The position numbers were made by a program, and so were the translations under genes. This document shows, one piece after another, positions 26,356-36,528 of a stretch of DNA of 64,000 nt; the stretch's first letter is position 1, and each line of letters begins with the position of its first letter. The notes beneath the pieces were generated by a model. That model saw only the letters and a list, made by a program, of their open reading frames with translations, did no database searches and had not been told where the DNA came from. The DNA is from Trinickia diaoshuihuensis (GTDB lineage Bacteria > Pseudomonadota > Gammaproteobacteria > Burkholderiales > Burkholderiaceae), in NCBI RefSeq assembly GCF_003390925.1, contig NZ_QUBS01000080.1, positions 53,755 through 117,754 of the forward strand, in the 5' to 3' direction.

Positions 26356-27098
26356 GCGCTATTCTCAGCCCCGCCATCGCCAAGCCGGGTTCGGCTTTTG
26401 AGCGTTCGGATGACGTGCCCTGGACGCGCGAGCAGTTCGAAACGCAGTTGCGTGCGCTCGGCGTGCGCTATCACATTCACCATCCGTTCAACATCCGGCT
26501 CAATAGCGGACAGTGCTCGCCCGAGGAAATACGTGGGTGGGTGGCGAACCGCTTCTACTATCAAATCAATATTCCGTTGAAGGATGCGGCGATTTTGTCC
26601 AATTGCGAAGATCGCGAGACAAGGCGCCTATGGGTGCAACGCATTCTCGATCATGACGGGTACGGCGACGATCCCGGCGGTATCGAGGCATGGGCTTGCT
26701 TGGCCGATGCGGTGGGTTTGTCGCGGGACGAGCTTTGGTCGCTCGAACATGTCGTGCCGGGCGTGCGCTTCGCTGTCGATGCTTACGTCAATTTCGCGCG
26801 GCGTGTGCCTTGGCAAGAAGCCGTGTGCTCATCGCTGACGGAGATGTTCGCCCCGCAGATCCATAAGGATCGGCTCTCGGGATGGCCTTCTCTTTATCCT
26901 TGGATCGAGCAGAAAGGGCTTGGATATTTTCGCAGCAGGATTCCGCTGGCGACGCGCGACGTGGAGCACGGACTCGCCGTCACGCTCGATTATTTTCGGA
27001 CGAGAGCGATGCAGCAGCGCGCGCTCGAGATTCTCACGTTCAAGCTCGACATTTTGTGGTCGATGCTCGATGCCGTCGAAAAGGCGTACTCGCAATGA
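26352..27098 (+). CDS. pqqC: PQQ synthase PqqC
   Basis: 248 residues. [29 protein letters not shown] and the later [14 protein letters not shown] are PqqC hallmarks; the enzyme does the final ring closure and eight-electron oxidation. The start is TTG at 26352, overlapping the pqqB stop (TTGA) and preceded by GAGGTG; no in-frame ATG fits better. Confidence 0.92.
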   Translation: MSAILSPAIAKPGSAFERSDDVPWTREQFETQLRALGVRYHIHHPFNIRLNSGQCSPEEIRGWVANRFYYQINIPLKDAAILSNCEDRETRRLWVQRILDHDGYGDDPGGIEAWACLADAVGLSRDELWSLEHVVPGVRFAVDAYVNFARRVPWQEAVCSSLTEMFAPQIHKDRLSGWPSLYPWIEQKGLGYFRSRIPLATRDVEHGLAVTLDYFRTRAMQQRALEILTFKLDILWSMLDAVEKAYSQ

Positions 27099-27376
27099 CC
27101 TATGCCAACGCCACGAGCGGAGCGCCGCTAAGGCCCCGCCTATTGCCGATGTTCAGGCTGCAATGGGAGACGGAGCAGGATGCGTATGTACTGCTCTATC
27201 CCGAAGGGATGGTGAAACTCAATCCCAGCGCCGGACAGATACTGGTTCGATGCGATGGGACTCGGGAACTCGATGACATCATCAGCGAGCTCGAAGAGCT
27301 ATTCAATGCGCAAGATCTGGCGGCCGATGTTTATCGGTTTTTAGATCACGCGCGCCAGCGTGGGTGGGTGGCTTGA
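27095..27376 (+). CDS. pqqD: PqqA-binding chaperone PqqD
   Basis: 93 residues: [28 protein letters not shown] then [19 protein letters not shown], the RRE-type peptide-binding fold. It presents PqqA to PqqE. Start overlaps the pqqC stop as ATGA. Confidence 0.93.
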   Translation: MTYANATSGAPLRPRLLPMFRLQWETEQDAYVLLYPEGMVKLNPSAGQILVRCDGTRELDDIISELEELFNAQDLAADVYRFLDHARQRGWVA

Positions 27377-27377
27377 G

Positions 27378-28526
27378 ATGGATGCTCTGGCTCGGGAGTC
27401 TGCTTCGGGTTCAGGTGGTCGGTCGGCTTCGAGGTCGGGGTCGCCGCCGCTTTGGTTGCTTGCGGAACTGACGTACCGGTGTCCGCTGCATTGCGCGTTT
27501 TGTTATAACCCAGTGGATCTCGAGAAGCATGGGGCTGAGCTTGATACCGAGGATTGGCTTCGTGTGATCAGTGAGGCTAGAGCGTTAGGGGCTGTGCAGA
27601 TCGGGTTTTCTGGTGGTGAGCCGCTCGTGCGGGATGATCTGGAAATGCTCGTGGCGCATGCGCGGGGGCTCGGGTTTTATACGAATCTGATTACGTCCGG
27701 CGTCGGGCTCACGGAGTCGCGGATCGCCGCGTTGAAGGTGGCTGGGTTAGACCATATTCAACTTTCGTTTCAAGACTCGTCGCGGGAGTTGAATGACTTT
27801 CTTTCGAGTACGAAGACGTTTGAGCTGAAGCGGAGGGTCGCGCAGTTGATCAAGGGGCACGGGTATCCGATGGTGCTCAACTGTGTGCTGCATCGGTTCA
27901 ATCTGCCGCACGTTGGGCAGATCATCGAGATGGCGCTGGATATCGGGGCTGAATATCTGGAGCTGGCGAATACGCAGTACTACGGGTGGGCGTTGCTCAA
28001 TCGCGAACAGTTGATGCCCACGCAACAGGCGTTGCGGGAGGCTGAGGATACGGTGAATCGGTATCGGGCGATGGTTGGGGACAGGTGCCGGATTTTGTTT
28101 GTCGTGCCGGATTATTTCGAGAGTCGGCCCAAGGCCTGTATGAATGGGTGGGGGTCGGTTTTTCTTGGCGTTGCGCCGGATGGGACGGCGTTGCCTTGTC
28201 ATGCCGCGAAGACGATACCGGGGCTGGATCTGCCGAACGTGCGGGATGTTTCGCTTTCTCAGGTTTGGTATGAGAGTGGCGGGTTTAATGCGTTTCGTGG
28301 CGAGGATTGGATGCAGGAGCCCTGCCGGAGTTGTGACGAGCGCGGTAAGGATCACGGTGGGTGCAGGTGTCAGGCTTATGCGCTGACGGGGGATGCTAGG
28401 GCCGCGGATCCGGTTTGTTCGAAATCGCCGAAGCACGCGGAAGTGGAGAAGGTTGTGGCGTTTGCTCGGGATGCGGGGGGCAAGGGGGAGCGGCCGTTGG
28501 TTTTTCGGAGTATGCGGCGGGGGTAG
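27378..28526 (+). CDS. pqqE: PqqA peptide cyclase (radical SAM) PqqE
   Basis: 382 residues. Radical-SAM motif CPLHCAFC (Cys35, Cys39, Cys42), GFSGGEPLVRDD for SAM binding, and a C-terminal Cys-rich SPASM region (CMNGWGSV, CHAAKT, CRSCDERGKDHGGCRC). It forms the Glu-Tyr C-C bond in PqqA. ATG one base after the pqqD stop. Third codon positions are G/T-rich (GTG, GGT, GGG, CTT) rather than the C/G-rich pattern of upstream genes, a clear change of codon habit inside one operon. No terminator is obvious downstream. Confidence 0.95.
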   Translation: MDALARESASGSGGRSASRSGSPPLWLLAELTYRCPLHCAFCYNPVDLEKHGAELDTEDWLRVISEARALGAVQIGFSGGEPLVRDDLEMLVAHARGLGFYTNLITSGVGLTESRIAALKVAGLDHIQLSFQDSSRELNDFLSSTKTFELKRRVAQLIKGHGYPMVLNCVLHRFNLPHVGQIIEMALDIGAEYLELANTQYYGWALLNREQLMPTQQALREAEDTVNRYRAMVGDRCRILFVVPDYFESRPKACMNGWGSVFLGVAPDGTALPCHAAKTIPGLDLPNVRDVSLSQVWYESGGFNAFRGEDWMQEPCRSCDERGKDHGGCRCQAYALTGDARAADPVCSKSPKHAEVEKVVAFARDAGGKGERPLVFRSMRRG

Positions 28527-28780
28527 ATTCCGTCCGATTTTCGCCTGCGCCGTTCGGCCTGAGGCGAAGATCTGCTACGTTGGCGTACTTCGCGGCGCCC
28601 AGGCTGCGGAACGTAGCTATAATCCCGCAAAACGATGCGTCCGGTTGTCCACAGTGAGAGAGTGAACGCCGATCGCGCTTAACGCTGTGCAAATCGATCT
28701 TGCGTCTTCGAAAGGCCGCCTGATGGGCTGGCTGCCCGAATGCTAGCGTTAAGTCCGCACTAACGAATAAGATCAAAACA

Positions 28781-29530
28781 ATGGCCGATACCAATACCGT
28801 CCCGGCGACATCCGACGAACGGCGAGCGTTCGAGGAAGCACTCAAGAGTCTCCAAGCGACGGCCTCCCAATTCGGGAGCGTATGCATTCACGATGCCCGA
28901 GCACGGCTCCAATACGCCCGCGATATTTCGATGGTCCCGACCGAACTACAGGCCGCTATCGACGAGGGGCGCATGTCCGTTCGTGAGGCAACCGCGCGCG
29001 CGGTGGAAATGCGAAACCAGATCATGGAACTGACTCGGCGCAAGAGCAGCCCGACGGCTCGCGCTTACGCGATGCGGCTAAAGCGCGAAGGTCGCAGCAT
29101 CGCGGATCTTTCCGAGAAGTACGCGCGACGACTGTACAAAGACGATTTTTCTTCGCTATCGGAGCAGCGCCAGGCAAGTGTTTATAAGGAAATCATTCAG
29201 GCGGCTGGCAGGCCCGATGAAGCGGTAATGCGGCTAGCAGGCCAATTGGATCGGGTCGGCCGTCGGCTCTTGCTTGTGTCGCTTGCAGTCGCCGTCTATG
29301 AGGTTGCCGAGTCCGACGATAAGCCAAGGGAAGTCGTGCGCCAAGGCGCTTTGGCCGGCGCCGGTCTGGTCGGCGGCTGGGCTGCCGGCGGCGCTGCGGT
29401 TGCGATGGGTGTATGTGCGGCGACTGCACCGGTTTGCGTGGGAGCGATCGTGTTTGCTGGCGGGTTACTGGCAGCCTATGGCGCGGATGCCGGCTTGGAT
29501 TCTCTATATCCCCGCGCCGTGAGTAAGTGA
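28781..29530 (+). CDS. Hypothetical protein with glycine-rich membrane domain (toxin candidate)
   Basis: 249 residues, family not recognised. The first 155 are charged and helical. Residues 162-176 (RLLLVSLAVAVYEVA) form a hydrophobic helix and 189-236 are very rich in Gly/Ala with small hydrophobics (GALAGAGLVGGWAAGGAAVA and on), resembling glycine-zipper membrane domains of pore-forming effectors. No signal peptide. The next gene starts inside its stop codon. Its position at the end of an accessory island suggests a toxin with its immunity protein, but nothing shows secretion. Confidence 0.55.
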   Translation: MADTNTVPATSDERRAFEEALKSLQATASQFGSVCIHDARARLQYARDISMVPTELQAAIDEGRMSVREATARAVEMRNQIMELTRRKSSPTARAYAMRLKREGRSIADLSEKYARRLYKDDFSSLSEQRQASVYKEIIQAAGRPDEAVMRLAGQLDRVGRRLLLVSLAVAVYEVAESDDKPREVVRQGALAGAGLVGGWAAGGAAVAMGVCAATAPVCVGAIVFAGGLLAAYGADAGLDSLYPRAVSK

Positions 29531-29925
29531 TGGCCGCGACAGAACCGATGGGTGTCCAACGACGTGCGCCGGTGTGGGAGGCACTATCAGAGCTATTCGT
29601 TGGTCGAGAATTGCAGGAATACGACTACGCGGCCATTGCAGATACGTTGCGTCAGTCCGGCTATTCCATCGATGAGCTTGATCGCATACTTCGGGAAGAG
29701 GTGGCACCGGTGTTTGGAAAGAATCTCTCTCCGCTCGCCGTGCCCGAAATGGAAGGGTGGGCGCGGGAGACCGTCGTCGAAGATGTCCAAGCGTATCTTG
29801 CGCGTCAGGAAACGGGTTTGCTGCTTGTGTTAAAGCGGATCGTCCCGCGTAAGCCATTGGCGAAGGTGGCGAGCGACCGGTGGGAGCGGCTGTGCTTGAG
29901 GCTAAAGGGGCTCAGAGAACAATGA
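29530..29925 (+). CDS. Small hypothetical protein (possible immunity protein)
   Basis: 131 residues, soluble, helical: RRAPVWEALSELFVGRELQEYDYAAIADTLRQSGYSIDELDRILREEVAPVF. The pattern resembles small DUF7079-like proteins as I remember them; this is unverified. The ATG shares bases with the upstream TGA (TGATG), so translation is coupled to the glycine-rich membrane protein, which is typical of toxin/immunity pairs. Confidence 0.55.
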   Translation: MAATEPMGVQRRAPVWEALSELFVGRELQEYDYAAIADTLRQSGYSIDELDRILREEVAPVFGKNLSPLAVPEMEGWARETVVEDVQAYLARQETGLLLVLKRIVPRKPLAKVASDRWERLCLRLKGLREQ

Positions 29926-30241
29926 TGCTATCTGCAACGCTAGTGGCTGTCGCATGAACAGGGTATTCGATCGCATCGCGCTAATGTGACCGCCATTGCA
30001 TGCGCGCTCCGCGCATGGGCTTCTACCGGCATGCCGGGCAGTGGTCGGGCCCTTCATCATGACCGTCGTCATCGTTGAGCTCTTTCTGGAAAACGATCGG
30101 CTTCGCAAGCTGCTTGCGGCGAATGGTATTAGGGCGCGGCCGGTCGCGCCGGCAGTTGAGAGTTAATAGAAACCGAGCAGTATCATCTGTCGGCTCATGC
30201 ACCGTAAAGCTCTTTTAGAGCCGCATGCACGATTCACGAAC
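29926..30241. other. Gap inside the island with one tiny ORF
   Basis: 316 bp between the candidate immunity gene and the convergent DUF4420 gene. It contains a 35-codon frame at 30059-30166 starting MTVVIVELFLENDRLRKLLA without a convincing ribosome site, possibly a remnant. Nothing else recognised. Confidence 0.4.
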
Positions 30242-31201
30242 TCAAAAGATATTTGAAACAGGCACAGCGTGTTGGCTGCAGACAGCTGCAATCCGCGCCC
30301 TGAAGCGAACTTCCGACACGACTTGTGCATCGCCCGGAGCGATTGAAGGAGCCGGAATGTGTATAGCTGGCACCAGCATAATCGACGCTGTCGCAGCTGC
30401 CACATCGAAGGTCTGCCACTCGGTCGATTCTGCGTCATCGCCCAAGGTATCGATGACCAGTTGCCACAGCTTTGCTTGCCCCGCACCGGTGAGTTGCGGC
30501 GCGATGCGCCGGGCAAGGTCCAAGACTGACAATCCGTCTGCGCTGCTGCGAAGTACGACACTGGCTATGAAGTCATCTGGCCGGCCGGACCGAACCTGCC
30601 GCAGCGAGAATTCATGCTCTCGATTCGTGCTTGCCGTCGATTTAACGTCAATCCGGAAAGCATCGGTGGAGAAATCGAAATCGTCGGTCGGCACAACATG
30701 CCACGCGTCCACCATCGTTTGCGGTGACGATGAGGCATTGATAAGAAGCAGTTCTCCCCAAAGCCCCGTCATGGATGCGCGAGATGGGACCTCCATTTTC
30801 CGGAACAACTCCATCAATGCCTCGATGGCCTCGTCGACCGCCGAGTCGTCGAGCGGACCTGGCAGAGCATTCGCTGTTGCGGCAAGGAGTTCGACAAAGT
30901 AGCCATGTAACGAGGCACTGCTCGCATCACACCCGATCTTGCAAAACCATTCGCTCGACGACTGCCCTGTCTCAGTTGCGGTCACTTCATAACGAGAATC
31001 GAATTGGATGCTGACGTGCTTAAGCTTAATAGGCGCTCTGGGCGAGCGCCTTCGCGCCGTCGCCAGCAAAAGAATCGGTTCGTCGCGCTCGCCTTTCAGC
31101 AGGAGATGCCGACGTCCAACACCGCACCGGATTGTCCCCGATGCCTCGCCCTCGTTCGATTTTTTAAGCGCCTGAAACTGCTGCCACACTGAAACCTGCA
31201 C
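30242..31201 (-). CDS. DUF4420 PD-(D/E)XK nuclease of the defence operon
   Basis: 319 residues. The conserved GLWGELLLI (Glu150), DDFDF (Asp176) and FRIDVKST (Asp185, Lys187) form a PD-(D/E)XK-like catalytic set as in DUF4420 proteins. It is the last gene of the four-gene operon with Dcm, MORC-like and Z1 proteins and is the likely DNA-cutting subunit. The start is GTG at 31201, directly after the Z1 stop codon, with GGAGGG about 9 nt upstream. Confidence 0.78.
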   Translation of the reverse strand: MQVSVWQQFQALKKSNEGEASGTIRCGVGRRHLLLKGERDEPILLLATARRRSPRAPIKLKHVSIQFDSRYEVTATETGQSSSEWFCKIGCDASSASLHGYFVELLAATANALPGPLDDSAVDEAIEALMELFRKMEVPSRASMTGLWGELLLINASSSPQTMVDAWHVVPTDDFDFSTDAFRIDVKSTASTNREHEFSLRQVRSGRPDDFIASVVLRSSADGLSVLDLARRIAPQLTGAGQAKLWQLVIDTLGDDAESTEWQTFDVAAATASIMLVPAIHIPAPSIAPGDAQVVSEVRFRARIAAVCSQHAVPVSNIF

Positions 31202-33442
31202 TTACACGCCCTCCGTCTGTATCAGCAGCCGCTTCTTGAGCGATTCGGGCACGTGCATGGCGAACCATGGTACGTCCTGCTCTTCCGGCGCCTTCGTAGT
31301 CGCGTTCAGCAGATTGAAAGCGCGGAGATGCAGAGAAACCCGGCTTGCCGACGCGAAGTCTCGGTCACCGCCATACAGCAACTTAGAGCGGTCCGTCGTG
31401 TCAGGATTCTTGCCTTGGAAAACTTGGTTAATCGCGCCAGCCTTCTTACTACGATTTTGCGCCGACAGTTCGCCGATGATGAAGATATCGGCGTGCGTCT
31501 GCCCGTCCTTGATGAGCTGTCGCAATGCGAGAACGCAGCCAACCCTCAGCACGGCGTCATCGCCGTCGCCCATTCGCAGCCGCTCAAGTAGGCCGTCGAT
31601 GACGGCCTCAAGCGGCACATTCTCGAACAGGATGTTCTTCTTGCCCGAGCGCTTGTCGATGTAGCGGTCGGGGTCTGCATCGTTGGCCGGCATTCCGCTG
31701 GCGAGCCCCCCCAACTGGGCGATGAACTGCCCGAAGACTTGACGATTGTCCTCGACACACTGCGGGTCCACAAACGCCGCTTTCGGATGAACCCAGTTGG
31801 ACGCGACAACCTCATCCAAAGGAATGCCAATGACATTTCTCCGGGTCGGATTCATAGCGCGGTCGAGCGTGAACTGTCGATTCCACTGGCTCAGCGGCTG
31901 GCCCCGGGTCTTTCGCAGGCTTTCGTGTATCGCCTCTTCGTGCTCGACGTAGTTACGAAAAGCGTCCCTAACCTCTCGCCGCAGATATACCCGGCAGTAC
32001 CCGATGTATTTCTGTTTATAGCCGTAGAACCGCGCACGCTGTTGAAGATTGTCTGCATTGCCGGTGCCAATCGGACGGGGCATGTAGGTCACAGTAAGAC
32101 CCTCGACAGTGAAGCCCCGGTCGAGCTTTGCGCCGCCGACCAAAATCCAATATTCGCACCCGGACCAGTCCACTGGCTCGGACCCCGGTCCAGTTGAGTT
32201 TACTTCCCGATAGTTGACCGCCTTCAACACGTACGGCATATGGTCCACGAGTTCCTCCAAGGAGGGAAGCGCGTTGCCAACGGTTTCGGCAAGGTCAGTG
32301 TGTGCCTTGCGAAAATCCTCGAAGAAGTCGTCTTTCAATGCATCGTTGCCTGCCATGGAGCGCCAGGCATCCATGAGGTCAGTAATCCAGACCTGGTAGT
32401 CGCTGTGAAACACCGTTTGCTGCGACGGGTGAATCATCATCGTCCGGTGGGCGACCTTCCCCGATGCTTCGACCGCACACGCGCCCAGCAGAAAAATCCG
32501 AAGCGCATCGACGAGTGTCTTTGGCGGTCCGTCAGGCGACGTGGCGAGCGAAGCATCCGCTTCGACGTCAGGGATTGCCCGCGAATATTTCGCGAGCGGT
32601 GCGAAGAGGACTTTGCCCCCGACGTAACCGTCGCCCGGGCTTAACAACTCCGCGAAGCTCGGCGATAGCGCATCCGAAAGCCCGACAAGCAGCGGCGCCT
32701 GGGGCGTCGCTGTGTATTGAACGTAGGTGTGGTGCGGCAGGAGCGCCTTCAGTGCCGTAACTTCGCTGTAGTTCGAACTCTTCTTATTGCTTCCGGTACG
32801 CCTGTTCGCGTAAGCGAAGTTATTCAAGCTGGCTTGGTCTGCCTCATCGTCGATGACTAGGGTCGGTACTGCGCTTAAGTCGAGGCCCTTCAGGCATTCC
32901 CGAAGATTCCCCATGCGCTTATGATTCTTCAGCACGACAACCATCACCGTGCGTTTCTTCAATGGCGACAGGGTCGGGTCGCTCCACTTCGTAAGATGCT
33001 GCCGCAACTGGGTCTCGGACGCTTTGCCAGGCGTTGGCCTATCAATAAGTACCCACGGCCGGGCGAGCCCTCCGGCAAGATTCAGGTCCGCGGTGAGGCG
33101 CGTGAGCGTCTGCTTCAGCAGGTTATCGAGCACGCCCGCGATCAGCACGACCATTCCGTAGCCGTTATCACGAGCGAGCGCGGCCAACGTCGTGAACGAC
33201 AAAGTCTTGCCACTCTGAACATAGCCGACCGCGAGGCCAGTCGCACCCTCGGGCCCTTCGTCGGGGTCCACGCAACGCCCGAGGATTTGCTGAGCCTCGA
33301 AAACCACACGCTGCAGTGCCTCTGGTGGGATTTGGTCGTTTGCCTGCTTGCGTTTAACGAAGTCATCGGTCTCAGTGCCAACCGTCGGCTCCCACAGCAG
33401 CGGCGGGCGCACGTCTTTCAACTCTTTAACGACAATGCTCAT
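31202..33442 (-). CDS. Z1-domain superfamily II ATPase of the defence operon
   Basis: 746 residues. Walker A GYVQSGKT (73-80), Walker B VIDDEADQAS (DDEAD at 198-202), YVQYTATPQAPLL and ILVGGAKLDRGFTVEGLTVTYMPR are helicase-like motifs of Z1-domain proteins. These occur next to MORC/MutL-type ATPases and DNA cytosine methylases in restriction systems, where they are thought to move along or remodel DNA for the nuclease. Its ATG overlaps the MORC-like stop by four bases and its stop abuts the DUF4420 start. Confidence 0.85.
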   Translation of the reverse strand: MSIVVKELKDVRPPLLWEPTVGTETDDFVKRKQANDQIPPEALQRVVFEAQQILGRCVDPDEGPEGATGLAVGYVQSGKTLSFTTLAALARDNGYGMVVLIAGVLDNLLKQTLTRLTADLNLAGGLARPWVLIDRPTPGKASETQLRQHLTKWSDPTLSPLKKRTVMVVVLKNHKRMGNLRECLKGLDLSAVPTLVIDDEADQASLNNFAYANRRTGSNKKSSNYSEVTALKALLPHHTYVQYTATPQAPLLVGLSDALSPSFAELLSPGDGYVGGKVLFAPLAKYSRAIPDVEADASLATSPDGPPKTLVDALRIFLLGACAVEASGKVAHRTMMIHPSQQTVFHSDYQVWITDLMDAWRSMAGNDALKDDFFEDFRKAHTDLAETVGNALPSLEELVDHMPYVLKAVNYREVNSTGPGSEPVDWSGCEYWILVGGAKLDRGFTVEGLTVTYMPRPIGTGNADNLQQRARFYGYKQKYIGYCRVYLRREVRDAFRNYVEHEEAIHESLRKTRGQPLSQWNRQFTLDRAMNPTRRNVIGIPLDEVVASNWVHPKAAFVDPQCVEDNRQVFGQFIAQLGGLASGMPANDADPDRYIDKRSGKKNILFENVPLEAVIDGLLERLRMGDGDDAVLRVGCVLALRQLIKDGQTHADIFIIGELSAQNRSKKAGAINQVFQGKNPDTTDRSKLLYGGDRDFASASRVSLHLRAFNLLNATTKAPEEQDVPWFAMHVPESLKKRLLIQTEGV

Positions 33443-35028
33443 TCGTGGTCCCCTGTGAGCGATTCGCGCAAAAGCCGGTTCATCCAGTTCACCATTGGCG
33501 CAGACGGATAGCCTCCCCGATTGGCCTTTACCGCCGCTAAGGCAACGGCCACCGCGATTCGAAGGAAAAGCTCGGCGTTTTCGTTCTTAGGGCCGATAAA
33601 CTGCTGCACAAACGGGTGGGCCATCGACACGTCAATTGCAACATCGTTGACCGGCAACTGCCCCAGTTGGGAACGCTCGGTTTTCCCCACCTTGAGCCAA
33701 TCCGTAACGGACGGGTCAACCAACGTTCGCACGGCGACATTCCACACGGCACCGTCGACCAGGACTGAGAATGCTTTTTCTGTTGCGATGAGAGGAGCCG
33801 CCGCGTCGTCCGCGAAACCCGTACCCTGTGTGCCGTTCCCGCCTGACTGCTCCTCGGAATCAGAGTTGCCGGAAAGCGCTGGCCCGCCACGCTGCTCCAT
33901 ATCGAGCGCCAATGACCGCGATGCTGCGTTGAGCAGAGGCTGCAGTGCCGTCTTGGAGGGACGGGCGCGATACTGCTCGGCTTGCCTCAAGAGATTCAGC
34001 GGCTCAGCTTCCAGATGGTCTCGCAGCCTGTCAAGGAACTCCTCCTCATACTCGTCCCAGCTGAATCCGTCCTTTGTGTGGCTGACCTCGAAACCCTCAA
34101 CGTGGAGTTCTCCAAAAAGCCGCTGATAGCGATAGCTATTTGTATTCCCGAAGACTTCGTGCGGCCTGTAGGTCTCATCATCGCTGCCCACTATCAATCG
34201 ATTTCGACGAAACAGCGCGAAGCCGGCATATGATGTGGATGCTTCACGGCGCAGCGCTGCAAAGCCCCATACGCTCCGGCCACCCGGCAACTCGAAGTTG
34301 ATGTCCTTTCGCCACTGCATAGGCAGCGAGTTAGGGGCGTTGTGCGGGGGTGCTACGAGGCTCTCCGGCTCTTCATACGTCAAACGCGCGTTGTCGTCGC
34401 CGAAGTAAAGTTCGACTTCCCCCGTACGAATGTAGACCCGATAGATGCTGGCGAGATGGTCCCGCAACTTCTTTTGTGTTTTTGTCTGAGGGAATTTCTT
34501 GCCCAGATTTTCGAGGCGGACCACGGTGTAGTGAGATGAGGTATTCGCCGTCGTCTCTTGGACGTTCAAGTCATTGAGATTTCCTTCGAGAATGTCGTGA
34601 ATGTCGAATCGGACCGTTCGCTCCACTGGCTCACCAAGAGCTTTCGTCCGGACGCTCCACGTATTCGTGAACCAGCAAGCGGCGGTCTTCATGCCCATGC
34701 CGAATTCGGACAGTCCGCTGCGGTCCGGCGGCACTTCGGCGGGGCGGAAGGCGCGCGGGAAGTCGCGGCCGAGAATCCCCGCAGCGTTGTCAGCAATTTC
34801 GATGAGTCGACTCGCGGCATCCAACCGGATGACAACCTTAAGGACGAAGTTGTCTCCATGCAGGCGCTGCAACTGCTGCCGGTTTGCGAAATAGCTTTGA
34901 ACGCTGTTGTCGACGAACTCAGCTACGGCGAACCAGGCTTTATAGTTGAGTCTCGACAGTACCGAGAGCATCGACACCTTCGGACGAATGCCGACCTTCC
35001 TCACATGCTCATAGCTCTCATCAGTCAC
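33439..35028 (-). CDS. MORC/GHKL-type ATPase of the defence operon
   Basis: 529 residues. Bergerat ATP-binding motifs: N-box [10 protein letters not shown] (Glu37, Asn41), G1 [10 protein letters not shown] (Asp80, Gly84) and G2 [11 protein letters not shown] (near 107-117), followed by a ribosomal S5-like domain. Prokaryotic relatives of eukaryotic MORC proteins are known partners of cytosine methylases and Z1 ATPases in restriction-modification operons. Both ends overlap neighbours by four bases, showing tight coupling. Confidence 0.82.
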   Translation of the reverse strand: MTDESYEHVRKVGIRPKVSMLSVLSRLNYKAWFAVAEFVDNSVQSYFANRQQLQRLHGDNFVLKVVIRLDAASRLIEIADNAAGILGRDFPRAFRPAEVPPDRSGLSEFGMGMKTAACWFTNTWSVRTKALGEPVERTVRFDIHDILEGNLNDLNVQETTANTSSHYTVVRLENLGKKFPQTKTQKKLRDHLASIYRVYIRTGEVELYFGDDNARLTYEEPESLVAPPHNAPNSLPMQWRKDINFELPGGRSVWGFAALRREASTSYAGFALFRRNRLIVGSDDETYRPHEVFGNTNSYRYQRLFGELHVEGFEVSHTKDGFSWDEYEEEFLDRLRDHLEAEPLNLLRQAEQYRARPSKTALQPLLNAASRSLALDMEQRGGPALSGNSDSEEQSGGNGTQGTGFADDAAAPLIATEKAFSVLVDGAVWNVAVRTLVDPSVTDWLKVGKTERSQLGQLPVNDVAIDVSMAHPFVQQFIGPKNENAELFLRIAVAVALAAVKANRGGYPSAPMVNWMNRLLRESLTGDHE

Positions 35029-36383
35029 GCCGGTATCTCCGCTAGGCGGCGGTCCGCACGGCTACCACGAGCTATGGGCAGATTCGCACGCCTGGTGCCG
35101 TTCAATAGCGCCTCTGCGACAAACTCGACCACTCTGGAATTTACGGCGTTCCCCAATGCGTGGAAAGCTTTGGTGGGGGTAGCCGGTAACTGCTCCAGCC
35201 CCTCCAGGCTCTGAAGTCGCGCGCACTCCTTTGGCGTCATGTACCGCTGCTCCCAGCCGATAATGGGCACTTGGGTGTCTGTCATTGCAATCAGGCTGGG
35301 GGCCGTGGTCCGACGCTTTACCCGAACACCTGATGCTCTGAATTGCAATACGTAATCCCAAATGTTTCGTTCCCCACCCTTCACGTTCCATTCGAGCTTC
35401 TGCAGGCTAGAAGGGAATTTTAAAATCTTCGGGAGCCAAGGGTTAATCCACTCCCTGTTATCGGCGTAAAACTTGCGGTTTTGCCTAATAAAGTCCCGCT
35501 TCCACTTGGGAAACTGCATCTGCTCCGTCCGGGCATGGCTGGGCAACGCTGACCAGCGGTCGTCGACAGACTCCCAGTCACCCAACCGAACTCCATGCGA
35601 CCCGCGCATATCGAACAGACCGCGCTTTCCCTTCTCTACAAGCGCGGCATACGGCGTTGACTCTTCGAAGGGATAACTTGCTCCCCATTCCATCGACCAT
35701 AGCGGAAACGATGGCAGTTCCACTTTCAGCGGACTACGAACCAAGAAGTCATTCCAGACCTCAAGGCACTCGGTGACCTGCGCGGACAAGCGCCTCGCGT
35801 CGTGTGGATTTTCGTCCAGGATGGTTTCGATAGACGTCGTCCCGGCAACCCTTTCGGGCCACTCGAAGCTAGTCAGCGGCTCCCTCGAGCCTACGATGTA
35901 GACTCGCTCTCGAATCTGGGGAATCCCGAAATTGTGCGGCGACAATTTTTCGGCCTTGATGTGGTAGCCTAAGCCATCAAGCCCTAGTTTTTCCTGAATC
36001 TGTTCCCATGTCCGGCCGCCATCATGTTTCAGCAGGTTCGGGACATTTTCCAGAATAAAAAACCGAGGCATTTTCTCTTTCAAGATGGCCTCGACGTTGA
36101 AAAACAGATTGCCCTGCTTCGTACATTCGAAGCCGAGTTGGTCGCCCGCTTTCGAAAACGGCTGACATGGGAACCCCGCGGTCAGCACGTCATGCTTCGG
36201 GACGTCCTTCGGTGATATCTGTGTTATGTCACCTGCTGGTCTTAGCCCGAAATTGACCTCATACAGGTCACGAAGGTGCTCCTGCCACTCGGCTGCGAAG
36301 ACACAGGTTCCGCCTAGGCGCTCAAGCGCCAGGTGAAAGCCGCCGAGCCCTGCGAACAAGTCGACGAAACGGAAAGACTTCAT
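35025..36383 (-). CDS. dcm: DNA (cytosine-5)-methyltransferase
   Basis: 452 residues. Motif [15 protein letters not shown] (FAGLGG 10-15), motif [13 protein letters not shown] with catalytic Cys73, motif [11 protein letters not shown] (Glu112-Asn113-Val114), motif [13 protein letters not shown], and motif X near the C-terminus (HALGNAVNS). First gene of the operon; it should protect host DNA at the target sequence, which cannot be deduced. Base composition of the operon is visibly lower in GC than the flanks, supporting horizontal origin. Confidence 0.92.
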   Translation of the reverse strand: MKSFRFVDLFAGLGGFHLALERLGGTCVFAAEWQEHLRDLYEVNFGLRPAGDITQISPKDVPKHDVLTAGFPCQPFSKAGDQLGFECTKQGNLFFNVEAILKEKMPRFFILENVPNLLKHDGGRTWEQIQEKLGLDGLGYHIKAEKLSPHNFGIPQIRERVYIVGSREPLTSFEWPERVAGTTSIETILDENPHDARRLSAQVTECLEVWNDFLVRSPLKVELPSFPLWSMEWGASYPFEESTPYAALVEKGKRGLFDMRGSHGVRLGDWESVDDRWSALPSHARTEQMQFPKWKRDFIRQNRKFYADNREWINPWLPKILKFPSSLQKLEWNVKGGERNIWDYVLQFRASGVRVKRRTTAPSLIAMTDTQVPIIGWEQRYMTPKECARLQSLEGLEQLPATPTKAFHALGNAVNSRVVEFVAEALLNGTRRANLPIARGSRADRRLAEIPA

Positions 36384-36528
36384 TTGCGCCCAACAGCGTT
36401 GAGATTAGTTTTCATTGGCTACGGCCCATCGCTTCGCACGCAGGCGCCGCGCGCGCGCTATTGTGCCACCATAGTGTATGTTTCGCTTGGAGTTTGCTTA
36501 CACGGACGCGCCCATCGATACTGTATAT

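Noticed and set aside
28527..28780. Left attachment site of the island as a repeat of the tRNA-Ala 3' end
   Set aside because: No stretch similar to the tRNA 3' end was found by eye here or in 29926-30241.
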